Assembly (NCBI GenBank): GCA_002914845.1 | Contig: JXTC01000739.1 | Location: forward strand, 31,542 to 95,541 | Length of the DNA: 64,000 nt | Direction: 5' to 3' | Source: Trema orientale | Taxonomy: Eukaryota; Streptophyta; Magnoliopsida; Rosales; Cannabaceae | In this document: one piece after another, positions 11,843 through 24,182 of the stretch | Layout: the number at the start of each line of letters is the position of its first letter | Numbering within the stretch: position 1 is the first letter of the stretch | Made by a program: the position numbers and the translations under genes | Notes under the pieces: generated by a model | Databases searched by the model: none | What the model saw: only the letters and a program-made list of their open reading frames with translations | What the model was told of the DNA's origin: nothing

Positions 11843-12216
11843 ACTCTCCAGGACAATAGAGGTCTCGTACATGCTATTGATGGTTTCAAAATGTTTGATG
11901 CAATATGTTATTTGTAATTGGAGATTAAAGATCTCATATCACAAGGAAAAATTCTGCTTAGCTATTTTGACTTTTTTCAATTCTCTTATATTCGTAGAGA
12001 TACCAATTTCGTGGCGCATAACATGACAGCCTGGGTTACTGATTCTTTTTCCTTTGGTTGCTTTTCTCTTTCTGATATCTCAGTTAGAGTATTCTCCAAC
12101 CAACAGTCTTGTATTGTTTATTAGTGTCTTTGAGGGTGTTTGTGGCCTCCCCTCGACCCGTTTTATTTGTTTGTCTTTTATTAAATTTCTTTTCTAGCAA
12201 AAAAAAAAAAAAAAAA
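11843..12216 (+). mobile_element. 5'-truncated LINE tail with poly(A) and target duplication
   Basis: A plus-strand frame encodes the end of a LINE-associated RNase H domain (RVT_3 type), with FFQFSYIRRDTNFVAHNMTA WVTD at about 11960-12040, followed by a short 3' region and a poly(A) run (12199-12216). The sequence AAAAAAGCTATGGACTC stands directly before the element (11826-11842), and GCTATGGACTC stands directly after the poly(A) (12217-12227). This is the target duplication of a LINE insertion. Only the last 370 bp or so were copied, so the insertion is dead on arrival. It went into or beside the copia relic. Confidence 0.85.
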
Positions 12217-12227
12217 GCTATGGACTC

Positions 12228-12485
12228 CAATATGCCAAATGAGTGTAAGGTGGAGACCAATGGCAAAAAAAGCCGAAAAAGAGGGATATTTTTGAAAAAA
12301 AACATGAGATGGGTCGGTATCCTAAATATTAAAATTTCAATCCATGCATGACGTTTTAGTATTTGCAAGCAATTATCAAGAACATTTTTTTTTTTTTTAC
12401 TAATAATTTCATAAAAACAAATGTTTTTTTTATTTTTTTTAATTTTTTTCCCTTGAAAGATTACAAAGAGTTATGATACTCTGTT
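12228..12485. other. Short spacer 3' of the LRR gene
   Basis: This likely holds the 3' untranslated region and polyadenylation region of the LRR gene on the minus strand, with A- and T-rich runs at 12385-12450. Nothing else is seen. Confidence 0.4.
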
Positions 12486-14402
12486 TCAGTTACATGGCAT
12501 GAGAGGCTTCCCACATAACCCTTTGTTACCCGAGTATGAGCTAGCCGGAAAGTCACTCAGTGGTTTACCATTAGGAATTTCCCCCACCAGAAGATTATTT
12601 GACAAATCCAACTCCTTCAACTTTCTCAACTTCAAAAACTCATCAGGAATTTCCCCACTAAACCTGTTCTTCTGAAGCTTCAGTATATGTAATGAGCTGA
12701 GATTTGCCAGAGCTTCTGGCAACTCAAAACCCAACTCATTCGAGCTCAAATCCAAACTCTGCATCGACTTGAACCTCCCTATGGTTGATGGTAACTTACC
12801 TTTCAACACGTTGTTTGACAAGTTTAGAAACTGAATACCAGACTCCTCTTCTCCATGATCAATTCCCTCTATTCCACTTGAAAAACTGTTATTAGAAAGA
12901 TCGATATACGTTAGTGAACTGATCTGAAAAACTCGACTGATTGAGCCATTTAGATTGTTTGAATGAAGATCAAGAACACCCAGTTGCTGCAAATTAGATA
13001 TCGAATCTGGGATTTCCGATTCGAGTGAGTTTCTCGAGAGGTTTAGTAAGTAGAGCTGAGTGAGGCTTCCAAGCCAGTTTGGTATTGAGCCAGTGAGACT
13101 GTTTTCTGATAAGTCGAGTTCCTGAATTGGGCTTGGAGTTGTCTTCAAAAACTCAGGAATTTTCCCTTCAATTCTAGACCCCGCCAAGTAAATTCGACAA
13201 AGCGAAGGAAGCTCCGAAATCCATTTTGGGATGGAGAAGAGGTTCAGAGAATTGAAAGACAAATCAAGAGTTTGAATATTCTGGAGGGCAGACAATTGAA
13301 GGGGCAATGGCCCTTCAATCAAATTATGAGAAAGACTCAGTAAAATGAGGTGCGAAAGCTGACCTATTGAATCCGGAATTCGACCCGAGAATCGGTTACC
13401 ACCAAGATAAAGCTCTGTTAAAGAAGATAAATTGCCCAAACTAGAAGGAATTTCTCCTTCCAGCTTGTTATTTGCTAAAGAAACTCTCTGAAGAGACACC
13501 AAATTACCAAACTTGGTTGGTATTTTCCCACTGAGACGGTTATCTTGTAGTCTCAGAAAGCCTAGTAATGGCATTTGACCAGAGGTCGATGGAAACGGAA
13601 TTGGACCCTCGAGAGAGTTTTGGTCTAAGTACATAACCGAAATGGAACTGAGATTAGATACAGAGGATGGAATTTTCCCGGATAAGAGATTGTTGGATAG
13701 ATCAAGCTCTTTCAAAGCCTGCAAATCTCCAATTCTCTCTGGTACATTACCACTTAGAGAATTGTCATGAAGATCCAAGTATACCAAACTGGTCAAATTC
13801 GAAAACTCATCCGGAATCACACCCGAAATTGTGTTCGAATAGATATGTAAACGCTTGAGATTTATGAGGCTTCCCAGGCTAGAAGGGAGTGACCCGGAAA
13901 GCCGATTCTCATGAAGTGCTAATTCTTCAAGTTTGGATAACTTACCAATGCTTTCCGGAACTTGACCAGTGAGATTGTTCCCATAGAGATAGAGCTTTCG
14001 GAGACTCGAAAGGCGAAGACCAAGCGATGTTGGGATGGACCCGGAAATCCCAATGAGGCCACCTAGATCGAGAACTTGAAGAGAACTTAAAAGCGTAATC
14101 GAAGGAGATAAGAGGCCATTCATCTGGGACTGGAAAAGAAAGCCCTCTGTTGAAATGAAGCCCGGAAGATTAAGCTCAATGACTCTTCCAGTAACATTAT
14201 CACATACTATACCTTCCCATTTGCAACAACTGGGGCCGACCCACTTCTCCAAACGACCTGAAGTGTCAGAAGAAATCCCAGATTTGAAACTTGTTAAAGC
14301 TTCAAGGTCATCTGGGTTACACGTTTCAGTGAGGCCACTTTGTCCATTTCCAAGGGTTATAACAGTGAGAATTACTAAAACCCAGTAGCAGTTAAAGGCC
14401 AT
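12486..14402 (-). CDS. Secreted leucine-rich repeat protein (DRT100/RLP-like, no kinase)
   Basis: A single uninterrupted exon encodes 638 aa. Residues 1-20 form a hydrophobic signal peptide (MAFNCYWVLVILTVITLGNG). An LRRNT_2-type cap follows, with paired cysteines (CNPDDLEALTSFKSGI at about 28-43, then SCCKWEGIVCDN). About 20 plant-type extracellular repeats (L..L.L..N.LSG.IP..) run from about residue 100 to 610. The protein ends in a cysteine cap (LCGKPLMPCN) directly before the stop, with no membrane helix and no kinase domain. It should therefore be secreted to the cell wall or apoplast. Many N-glycosylation sites (NLT, NLS) are visible. The architecture resembles Arabidopsis At5g23400 and the DRT100 family; ligand and partner are unknown. 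It lies alone, about 3.9 kb from EXO84A. A receptor-like protein that has lost its anchor is an alternative reading. Confidence 0.92.
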   Translation of the reverse strand: MAFNCYWVLVILTVITLGNGQSGLTETCNPDDLEALTSFKSGISSDTSGRLEKWVGPSCCKWEGIVCDNVTGRVIELNLPGFISTEGFLFQSQMNGLLSPSITLLSSLQVLDLGGLIGISGSIPTSLGLRLSSLRKLYLYGNNLTGQVPESIGKLSKLEELALHENRLSGSLPSSLGSLINLKRLHIYSNTISGVIPDEFSNLTSLVYLDLHDNSLSGNVPERIGDLQALKELDLSNNLLSGKIPSSVSNLSSISVMYLDQNSLEGPIPFPSTSGQMPLLGFLRLQDNRLSGKIPTKFGNLVSLQRVSLANNKLEGEIPSSLGNLSSLTELYLGGNRFSGRIPDSIGQLSHLILLSLSHNLIEGPLPLQLSALQNIQTLDLSFNSLNLFSIPKWISELPSLCRIYLAGSRIEGKIPEFLKTTPSPIQELDLSENSLTGSIPNWLGSLTQLYLLNLSRNSLESEIPDSISNLQQLGVLDLHSNNLNGSISRVFQISSLTYIDLSNNSFSSGIEGIDHGEEESGIQFLNLSNNVLKGKLPSTIGRFKSMQSLDLSSNELGFELPEALANLSSLHILKLQKNRFSGEIPDEFLKLRKLKELDLSNNLLVGEIPNGKPLSDFPASSYSGNKGLCGKPLMPCN

Positions 14403-16746
14403 TTTTGATGTGATTTCAACTGGGATTTTTGTGAAAGTGAGCGTTGCTTGCTTTTGTTACTCTATAAGTTTGAGCCAGAGCTTGGCTTTGAGAATCTGAA
14501 ACAGAGAAAAAAGAGGGAAAGAAATAAAGAGGAAAAATAATAATAAAGAGAGCCAATGGATAGGTCGAACATGTCAAGTTTGTTTTCTCACTTTTTTGTC
14601 CTTTTTTTGTCTTTACAGATTGTAGTTGCTGAAAAGCATATTTACGTTAAATCATGTATATGGGATATGGCCCTCAGCCCATAAATTATGCATTAACGAA
14701 GAATATTATAATTTAAAAAATGCCTAAAATATCGTTCACAACAGTCTATGAATGATTACACACTTGTCCTTGGCTCTGATGGCTCTCAGAAAAATCCAAA
14801 CTCACTGTGTGAAACAGTAGATATTAATGCTTTGGTTCTGGTTGTAGAGTAATGAGGTTACTATTCATTAAGAAATTGGACTGAAAAGGCGTTTGTTAGC
14901 AATTTTTTTAGAGAGTGTTTAAGGTGCTGAGTATTATAAGATGTTTTCTTCAAAAAAAAAAAAAAAGTATTATAAGATGTTTCAGTTTTATATTGGAAGA
15001 CGAAATTAATAAAATGGGATCCTGGGTCGAGTAATGTTGTGTCAATTTTTCACTATAAGATATAATGATACTTTAGATGAGACTCAGTGTGAGACTCAGT
15101 ATTTTAGTTTCATCATTCTGTGAAAAACTGACGCATTTTGTGGTATTTGGCACCTTCTAACGTGTTATAGCATTACTCATACTGAATTCTACTTGAAGTG
15201 TTATTCTATCTTCTAATAAAAAACTAATACATCTTATAGTGCTTGTCACCTTAATGTGCCCTAAAGTATTACTCAATTTTTTAAGTACTTCCATATTTTC
15301 TAGTTTGCAAGCAACTACTTTACATATTGTTTTGAAATTTAAATATGAATAATACTATTTATATTTGAAAAAGAAACGAATCTTCATTTAGTAAGTTATT
15401 ATCTATCTGGGGCCATTTAAGCCCACGCTCGTAACGTAAATCGGATTAAATTTCGTAACAAAAAGATATAATTGTATTAAACTTAGTATCAAAAACTATT
15501 ATTGTGCCAATACTTTAATTTAGCATACGGTGCAAAAAATCTATTCCTGCCCTGTTTTTCTGAGATCGAATTTGACATTTGATTAACTTCGAGCTTATTA
15601 TTACAAAGTTGCTATAATTAGAGTTTTGAAATATAAAAACTAATTAGTCTTCAATGCTAAATCAAGTGCAATTTTTCAATATTTTACTACTACTTCGTAT
15701 AACTTTCAATGAGGATCACAAATGATTGGTGGTTATTAATGGTTTCACTTAATAACTATTAAATAATAAAAAGTTAAAAGAATACTTAGAATAGCATATG
15801 CGATGAAATTGGAGTTAAAAAAAATAAAATAATGTGCAAAGGAATGTGAATAGATTAGAAACTACATTAATGTTTTATAAATGTTACTTGAGCACAAAAG
15901 AAAGCGAGTATAATTTAACTGGTTTTAACCGTTTAAAACTTAAGAACAAATTTGAGTTTCGGTTTTTTGCGAAAATGAAATTATCAACTTTTTGTTTTGC
16001 AGTCTATCAATTCGAAATTTGGTAGACTTGCTCGATATTTTCTTACATTTCCGGTTAAGCACTTGCTGGAGTTTAATGTTTTCAACATTTTGAAAAACAT
16101 GGGACAGGGTCTGAATCATGCAAGAACCGGTGCCTAAACTTTTCCAATCGTTTTAAAAATTAAATAAACTTTGTCATCAGCACTGAAAGAGCCAAAATCA
16201 CGAAGAATAGGAACCCGAAACAGATCGAAGAACTAAGCTGCCAATATTTTAATCCTCTAAATCAGTCCTCCTGACACATGACGGTTCATGAAAGAAGCAC
16301 AAAATCAGATTTTTTTAATATGGAAAACGACAACAGTCCAATGGCAGAATCTTATTCACGTTTCTCCCTTCGAAGCAAGTTTGACTACTTCCACGTTCTC
16401 AAAATCAGTAAAAAAAGATAAAGCTTTCATGTTCTGACATTTAGGGAGTCTTTCCTTCATTTTTTTTTTAATAAATGCGGTGAAAATTATTTCTTTAGTT
16501 GAAATTTACACTTATAAATATATTTTTTATGGCAATAATATATTCCATTTGAATTTTTCTATTAAGTGCCATTTCAGAAAATATGTGTATCCTCTAAAAT
16601 ATTATGTCATTTTTTAAAATAAAAAATAATTATGAAAAATTAGAAAAATGAAAATAAATTAAATAAAATCATAAAAAAAGGAAAGAAGTTTAAAAAAAGC
16701 TAATAAAAAGTGAAAACCTAAAAAAAAAATAAAAAAAAAAAAAAAG
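14403..16746. other. LRR gene upstream region and repeat-rich spacer
   Basis: The first few hundred bases hold the probable 5' untranslated region and promoter of the LRR gene. At about 15030-15280 there are words (GAGTAATGTTG, GTTATAGCATTACTC, AAGTATTACTC) similar to the ends of the Mutator-like MITE family found at 23781 and 43001, but I could not set boundaries. No gene is recognised in the rest. Confidence 0.4.
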
Positions 16747-17190
16747 CTCTCTTCTTCTCCACATCGGAGACTGCCTCCAACCCCTCTCTTTTCAAATTCT
16801 CCTCCACCATCACCACTATAGGATCCACAACTACCACTACTATCACTTGTCGAGAAGCTCGAGCACATACGTCATATGCTTCCTCGAGTCCCAGCTCCGC
16901 TCCGAGGTCCTCCACCACCACGATGAGCTTCTATCCTAGCTCTTCTCCCTCCAACATGTCGATCACACTCTCTCCACCATCCGATCCACCATCTCCTCTC
17001 TCCAGGCTTCCCTCTGCTGCGTCCGATCTGAGCTCTTCGATCTCCTCAACTCCATCCAGATGCAGATGATCCAACTTTCTAATCTCCACCACACCATCCT
17101 TCAGCACTTGATTCGCACCCTTCACCTTTAGAAGAAGCTTCACGATCTCATCCTTGTAGATCTCAACAAGCTCGATCTCGCCAAGGACTT
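16747..17190 (+). pseudogene. COG5 (conserved oligomeric Golgi subunit 5) first-exon fragment
   Basis: This GC-richer island reads, in plus-strand frames, like the amino-terminal part of plant COG5. Visible pieces are LESQLRSEVLHHHDELLS, then a stop, LQHVDHTLSTIRSTISSLQA, then CCVRSELFDLLNSIQMQMIQ, LSNLHHTILQHLIRTLHL, another stop, KKLHDLI and LNKLDLAKD. COG5 is a subunit of the Golgi tethering complex. The fragment has at least two in-frame stops and a frameshift near 16880, lacks the first residues and everything downstream, and is bounded on the left by an A-run and on the right by AT-rich DNA. It is a dead, captured or retrocopied piece. The opposite-strand frames here are shadows. Confidence 0.78.
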
Positions 17191-18264
17191 CTTAATTTTT
17201 TTTTTATCCAATTTCTTGTCATTTATTGAGAATTGATTGGATTTACTGAAAATTGTTTAAGATTCATGATTTTTTTTTAATTATTATTTTGATATATAAC
17301 TTATTTGTTGGAAAATTATTCTGGGTTTACTTTACTTTACTGTTGTGGATATTTTAATTGTATTATCATTGGTTTTCTTTTTGGAATTGTATTAATTTGT
17401 TGGGATTCATCTGAGTGTTGGATTTCAATTATGAGAACATATATATACACCATAAAAGAGTTGATTCAACTCATGCAGGGGAAGGAGAGGATCGAATATA
17501 TATACTATAATTTTTTTTTTAATAAAAGTGTTTATATAATTCATGATATATTTTTCGTTTATTTTCTAAAACTTTTTTTTTGAATTTATCTTTTATTTTT
17601 CAAATTTTTATTCATTTTTTACGTTTTTGAAATTATAATTAACCTTAGAGGGCGACAAATATTCTATGAAGTGATATTTAATAGAAAAATTTGATGGTTG
17701 TAACAAAATTTGGACGGAAAGTACCGTCGTCGTCAAAGTATTATAGTGGTTAAAAAAAAAAATAGATATATAAGGATAAATTTCGACTAAAGAAAGAGAC
17801 AATTTCCTCTTTTTTCATTCCCCAAAATGGACTTAGAAGACTTATTATCAATGTTAATATTTTGCAATTTTTAGTGTCTTATCCTTATAGAACTTATACA
17901 GGAATCTAACGAGTGTTCGGGAGATGGTCCTAGATCAGAGCATAGCAATTGAATCCAACATGGCTTATGAAAAAAGTAAAAACCAATGACACTCGTTTTT
18001 TCTGGCAAATACTGTAACATCATTTTAACTATATTATTTTGAACCTGGTCTCACTCTCAAATACCGTGCAGTTAAAAGTGAATCACATTATTTGGCGTAG
18101 ATTGTTTTATGCAAAAAATGAATATTTCTAGCATTACTTAGTTTGTTATTTAGATTTGGAACACAGAAAATTCAATATAATAACAAGTATATGAAAAAAG
18201 CTGGCATCTGCGCTTACCTATAAAAGCTAATGTTTTTTCAATTATTTTGTGGTGATATACGATT
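17191..18264. other. Intergenic DNA 3' of EXO84A
   Basis: AT-rich sequence without a recognised exon. The last few hundred bases probably hold the EXO84A 3' untranslated region. Confidence 0.4.
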
Positions 18265-21200
18265 TCACTCCAAGTTACTTCCATGAGAATAGATGGATGA
18301 TGAAGCGGGGCTAGTAGCATCACGTTCTACATTGCCGAAGTTGGCTTTTCCAGTCAACATTTTTATTGCTATTTGAGCTACTTCTGCAAACCAGTCATCC
18401 TCTGGCAATACCCTGCCACAAAAGATAAATGAATAAATAAAGAGGACAAAAAATGTTGAACATTTTCTATAATTGAAAAAATGTTGAATTTATTAAATGT
18501 ATGACTCATGTCAGATCATAATCAGAAACTGTTATCACGCTTTTCTTATTTCTGTTCCTAATACATTCCGTTATAGCTTTGTAAACATGGCCCATGTAAA
18601 GTCCTTTTTTTTTTTTTTTTCAGTAAGGTTATATGATGTTATAATTATACAAATTAATATGATGTGGTCTGCAAAGGAAGATTTTGGATCTTAGATTCTT
18701 CTCTCTTTAATTCTTTTAGATGGTTGTACCTGTCAGGGTCTATTCCAGTAGCATCAAGTGCTTGCATAGCTCTACCAATAATGTCTTTTATAACCTGATG
18801 AAGATTCCTAGAAAGGTAACGACCTTGGGAAGAAAACAGCATCACAAACTCCATATCCAAATAGAACTGCAAAAAGTGTCAAACAGATACCAATTCAGAA
18901 CAAATAATTCAGCATTGTGATGCCATGAATAAGTTATTTATACAGATAAAAATGATAAAATGCGCACCTGTTGAAGGCCAAGAGGACCTAATGGCTGGTG
19001 TCCTGCCTCTATTTCCTCCCAGAAGTTTTGGTCATTAGAAAGCCAAAGGATCACAGTCTCTAATAGTCTTATTAACAGAACAGTTGCAAATCTTTCCCTT
19101 CCCACAAACATATCGGTCGCAATGCTCGCAATCCGCGTTAATCTCGCATAAAGTTCCTGCAAAAAAAGTTTTTAGCTATGTTCAAGATTTCTAGGTCCAA
19201 TCAATTATGATATACTTGGTTAAGTTTTGAGTTATTGTTATAGTCATGTTGTCAGTGACTTAGAGCACAAGATCTCAAACCAGAATTGGAACTTGCAATT
19301 TGGACTAAATTACCTGAAAAATTTGAGAAGGAAACCACTCTGGCTCATATGAATTCAAGTCCATGCTTGTATACATTTGTGCACAGAGACGGCTATCGCC
19401 ATCGTCAGTGAAGATGAGATCAAGGGCGTGTTGGCGGCAAAAGCTGTCCCTGAGGCGGTCAACCGAGCGCTGTAGCCGCCTCTTCCATTCCCTTTGTTCT
19501 GGGACACGGTTTTGCCTCTCTGAAGGAGTTCTTTTAGGAGTCTCCATTGTTCTGTTAGACTGCTGAAAAGGCAAAAGCTTCAAAGCAGCTCGAGGGAGTA
19601 TCTCATCGGCTAGCAATGAGGCATTAGCTAGCAAAGCTATCTGTTGTGCTTCCGTTTCGGCCATCCTTACAATTTTGTTCCCGAAACCTTCTAAGTTCTC
19701 ATTCTCCATTGAACCAGGCAATGCATTTATCAGCAAGTTGACATATGAGTTGAACACTTGTAGGACACCTTCTAATGTTAGACCATCCATTTGCAGACTC
19801 TCAAGTGGCCCCACATCCTCAAGGAAGTCCTAACCATCCAAATGCATTAAAAAGACGCCCGATTATAAGTTATACTATTCGAACTTGGTTCCAACCTTGT
19901 CAAATTAGTGTTGTGGTTGTTCTTAAAGAATCACTAGTTTCCAAACGTTAGTTTTTCATGACAAGATAGGATATGAAACAATCTGATCAAAGACACGTTT
20001 ATATAAGACCAGTTTATTAAAATTCTCATGTAGTCCGTATCATATGCTACAAAAGCAATCTCAAACTTAGTATTTCACGAAAAGGGAAAGTTGTACCTCT
20101 AGTGAGTCTGAGTCACAATAAACCTGAGTTTGGAGACAAGAACAATCACCTGAACCATTGAATTGAACTTATGAGCACTGCTTGAGAGCTTTGGCTGACA
20201 AGCATTCACATTCCCGACAGATATAGTGGAACCAAGAGGGCGAACTCCTGCAGGGTAAACAAGCGACCAGTCATCAGCGGCGGCTAGTGCTGCACTGCTC
20301 TGTTCGATTCTCTTCAAGCTGGCGCCCAAGGCCTGCTCAATAAACGGCCTAAAGAGCCTTAACAAGACCGAAGAAAGCGCCAATCCATGAGCCTCCAACA
20401 AAGAACAATGGCCTAAACATACTTGAACACACTCTGCAGCCGCTCTTAGACCCCCGGAAGCTGCTGATGACACCAAAACATGCCTCTTAAGATGGAGAGC
20501 CAGAGTTTCAGTCTGTTTCACAGCCCAAGTAACAAGCTCAGATGTGTACGCAGGCTCCTCTCCAAAAGCAGCCAAAGAGTCACTCGCTGCTTGAGCTATG
20601 GTTGAGAAGACAAGCTGCGAAAAAGTAGTAGTATAAGCTCCTCCACATAAAGCACTAGGGGAGCGAAGACTCCGAATACCAGTTTCCAGCCTCTGTTGAT
20701 GAGAATTGAGGAGCAATGTGTGAGCACGAGAACCATCTCCAAGTTTCTTCAGTGCTAAAACAGCCGAACGGAGCTCAACACCACGAATCGAACGTTGGCT
20801 CATTGTTTCGGCTAGTTGTTCAGCCAGTTTCTGCCTCTGTTCGGTTATAGCAGCTTGCAATGACAATAACGAAGACGGGTTTAAGGCCTGCCTTTGATTG
20901 GCTTCTTCCACCATCTTTTCGCCTTCATCCAAGGCAGCCAAAGCTTCTTCCACTCTTTTCTCTGCCAAGAGAACCTCGAGGGTGTCGAGAAACTCTACGA
21001 GCCAATTCTCCATCTTGGAAAGTTCTCTGTTTTCCTTGGATGTGTCCTCTGAAGTTGAATCTTCTTGGTCACTTGACATTGAATCAAGGCGAACTCCTTC
21101 AGCTAAACTGTGAACAAAACCTGCCTGACTTGATAAGAGATTTCTCATCGATAGAAGTTGTCCCTCTAGATCAGATATCTCCCTTGATGTCCTGAAAAAA

Positions 21201-21691
21201 ATGACCAAAACAACATAGATGTACTACTTTTTTTTATATCATCTTTAAAAATATCAAACACATATATATACTTGTATATTTTTCCACTTTGAAAAATTTT
21301 TGGCTCACCGAATGAATGCTGCATAGTTAGCATAGACACTTTTACGCATTTCTTCAGCCGAAGCTTTCTTTAGATCGACCAGGTACGAGCATAAGTGCCT
21401 AATCTCCTAAACTCGATCAAATGCAACAATCTTTAATTATTACCAATTCACCATAATGTCATAAGAAATATATGATTATGCTCATGGTGTGACAAATTAA
21501 AAGAGAGAGACCTTTTCGTTCATGGTGTGACATTTGGAGGTAACATAGGCGTCAGGATCGAACTGAGAGGTCTTGAAGGCCTTAAGCCTGTCACTTAGAG
21601 TTAAATTTGCATCAAGCTCTGAGGAGTCTCCAAGAGTACTAGACGAAAATGATCCTCTTGATATAGATGAAAACGTTGACGAGTCCATCAT
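18265..21691 (-). CDS. EXO84A: Exocyst complex component EXO84A
   Basis: Seven exons join in phase to a 769-aa protein: 21512-21691, 21309-21406, 20150-21191, 19314-19829, 18968-19156, 18730-18866 and 18265-18412, all with GT-AG introns. It is a subunit of the exocyst, the octameric complex that tethers secretory vesicles to the plasma membrane. The amino terminus (about residues 26-130: ELDANLTLSDRLKAFKTSQF, FDPDAYVTSKC, EEMRKSVYANYAAFIR, TSREISDLEGQLLSMRNLLS) is the conserved Vps51/EXO84-type coiled region and matches what I know of Arabidopsis At1g10385 (EXO84A) rather than EXO84B or C. The helical EXO84 carboxy-terminal domain fills about residues 150-720, and the tail is serine-rich. The length is close to the Arabidopsis protein (about 750 aa). 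Two methionines start the frame; the first is used here. Confidence 0.95.
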
Positions 21692-23746
21692 TCTTCTTCT
21701 TTTACACCCTTCAACTCCAAGATTTCATGGGAAATTTTCAATTTTTATATAACTCGCTTGTCAAAATCTATATATATATATATATATATATGAAGTGATA
21801 TTATCCTAGGATTAATAAGGGTATGAGTTGACAAGCAAATCAACACATATAATGTAGTTGTTTGATTTTGGTTTCTCTGGATTTTTCGATCGCATAGCCT
21901 CATTGGTTCAGATGGTCAAGCAAATTTGGTGACTAACCAATTTCAGTTTTGCGTTTCTTGCTCCTAACACTGATCATTCCGCCTTAAGTGCTCCGAAATC
22001 CAAGGGATCCAAAAGAATTGTATTTTCCGTGCGCATCATATACATATCTAAAAACAATTGTTACTTTATAACGTATTTGACTTTTTTATGATCAATTTTG
22101 TAACTTCATTATTGTAAAGGAAATTTTTTTTTTTTTTTTCAAATACAATAAAATAAAATTCACTTAAACGAATAGATTTTATTTATCCTTTCTTCTTCTT
22201 CTTTTCTCCCCACTTGAAAACCCACGTCTGAGATCAGATTATATAAGACTATATTGCAAATGCATGAGTGTCCGATATAACATTATGCTCAAATGCTATT
22301 CATTGCTCTACAGGGACAGCTTTCTACGGAGTCCAGTTTGCGTCATTAATTGATTCTCTGGATCACCATGTTGAAATCAAACAATGTCAATATGTTTTGC
22401 CTTTTCTCAAATTGTTTCTTCTGTTAAAGCATTTTCATTTGTGAAATCCCAGCAAGCAATAATATCATTATTTCACATATAATTTCTCTTAACAAACTTC
22501 AGGAAGTAAAAATAAAGTTAATTATTAATTGCTCCAAATGCAAAAAAATAACCACAGGAGTGCTCCCTTTTTCACATTTAGGCACATGTTTTAAACCACA
22601 TGATTGTATCAAATCTAACGGGCTAAATAAGGCTCACAGTTTGAACACAACACAATAACACGATTCAAAAGTCGCACATTTGGTTGATATATTTAATATG
22701 AAATAAACTCGAATTGACACGATTAATTACTTTTTTATTAAAAATATTATAAAATATTAAATAATTATTTCATAGAAAATATCTTTTTAATGAATTTCAG
22801 ATAAATAAAATAAAAAATAATACACTAATAAACTAATTTATCTTAATAAGTAAAACTCAAGTGAAAAAATCAAAATAATTATAGTATTTAAAAATATTAT
22901 GATGCATGATATTTTCTTTAAACGAAAATCCATACAATATAAATAGATCAACACGAAATGACACAAATTGCTTTACCATCCCAGAGTCAATGCGATGTGG
23001 AATGCACATTCACCTAATACTAGAATTTTTTTTTTCCTTTTAAAAATTATATAAATATAAATTAAAGTAGAGAAGAAAAATCAGAAACTTCCGTTAGTGT
23101 TGCTAACTACAATGTGGTTAATCTTTTAATTTGTTGGGACCTTTTTTTTTTTTTTTTGGAAATTTGTTGGGACTTTTTCTTTTACGGATATTATCAAAAT
23201 CCATTAAGCAGATAAACTTGACACCACAAAGGGGTTTTGCCTCCCCCAAGAAACCAGAGCTCTTTGCCGCCGTAGCCCGACTAGAGCTAGCAAATTAATT
23301 GCACATGACACATTCATCTTTCTTTGAATAAAAAGAAAACTCAAACATTCAAAATAAGAAACAAAAGTCTCGGCAGAATTAAACGAAACAAGTGTTTCCC
23401 AATCCGGAGAGCATCTTACCGTAGATTAATTTAACTTTTTTGGGACTTGGGGTGCATTAAGGAACGATAAATGAGTCCAGAGTTTATGCACACCTGGAGT
23501 GACTCCAGCAACACGCTAGGTATCTCCACTTGGCAACGGCATTTTACTTTCTCAAGATGACACACTTATATAATTCGTACGCAAAAAGTGATGTTAAGTT
23601 TCCCTAAAAAAAATGATATTAAGCTATTAACTATTTGAAATGAACTGGGGAGCAATAAGAAGAAACTAAAAAAAAAAATTGAGCTATCCGCCAACTATGA
23701 GAAAAATTCTAAAAATTTATGACCAAATTGAGTTACCCTTTATGGT
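21692..23746. other. EXO84A upstream region and intergenic DNA
   Basis: The segment next to the start contains a TA microsatellite (about 21767-21791). Further out, about 22610-22980 contains decayed words (ACACGA, GACACG, AACTCGAATTGACACG) like those of the hAT MITE at 1020, but its ends are lost. No coding exon is recognised. Confidence 0.45.
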
Positions 23747-23780
23747 TTACTATTGATTAGTAAATATAATTCTATATAAA

Positions 23781-23916
23781 GAATAATGTTATGGGACATC
23801 ATATGATGCTCAATACTACATGAGGTGGCTGTTGTTATTGGATGATTATAATTATATTTCAGATAGATCTATATAAGATTCAATTTATTAATTATAATAG
23901 CTGCATAACTTTGCTC
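23781..23916. mobile_element. Mutator-like MITE, copy 1
   Basis: The element begins GAATAATGTTATGGGACATC and ends GCATAACTTTGCTC. The flanking 9-mers are CTATATAAA (23772-23780) and TTATATAAA (23917-23925), an imperfect 9-bp target duplication. It belongs to the family defined by the intact copy at 43001-43184. There is no coding capacity. Confidence 0.72.
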
Positions 23917-24005
23917 TTATATAAAAGATAAATTCATGTTTAATATATGGATTAGGATTTGGAAAAAGATTTACTATTGATTAGTAAACATAATCTTTAT
24001 ATAAA

Positions 24006-24182
24006 GAATAATATTATGAGGCATTATATCGTGCTCAACACCACATGAGGTGGTCATTATTGCTGGATGATTATAATTATATTTTAGATAGAATCCGTAT
24101 AAAACTCAATTTATTAATTATAATCATCCAATAACAAATTATCATGTCATGTGGTATTGAGTACCACTAGTGCCACATGCTC
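24006..24182. mobile_element. Mutator-like MITE, copy 2
   Basis: It starts GAATAATATTATGAGGCATT and ends AGTGCCACATGCTC, with inverted arms containing CTCAACACCACATGAGGTGG on the left and CATGTGGTATTGAGTACCAC on the right. The left flank is TTATATAAA; the right flank TTATAAAAG is a decayed match. It is a tandem sister of copy 1. Confidence 0.7.

Noticed and set aside
15030-15280. Another Mutator-like MITE.
   Set aside because: End-like words are present, but no pair of ends gave a matching target duplication, so it is mentioned only in the spacer entry.
16659-17143. Minus-strand frames with long serine, glycine and valine runs.
   Set aside because: They are shadows of the plus-strand COG5 fragment, whose frames show family motifs.
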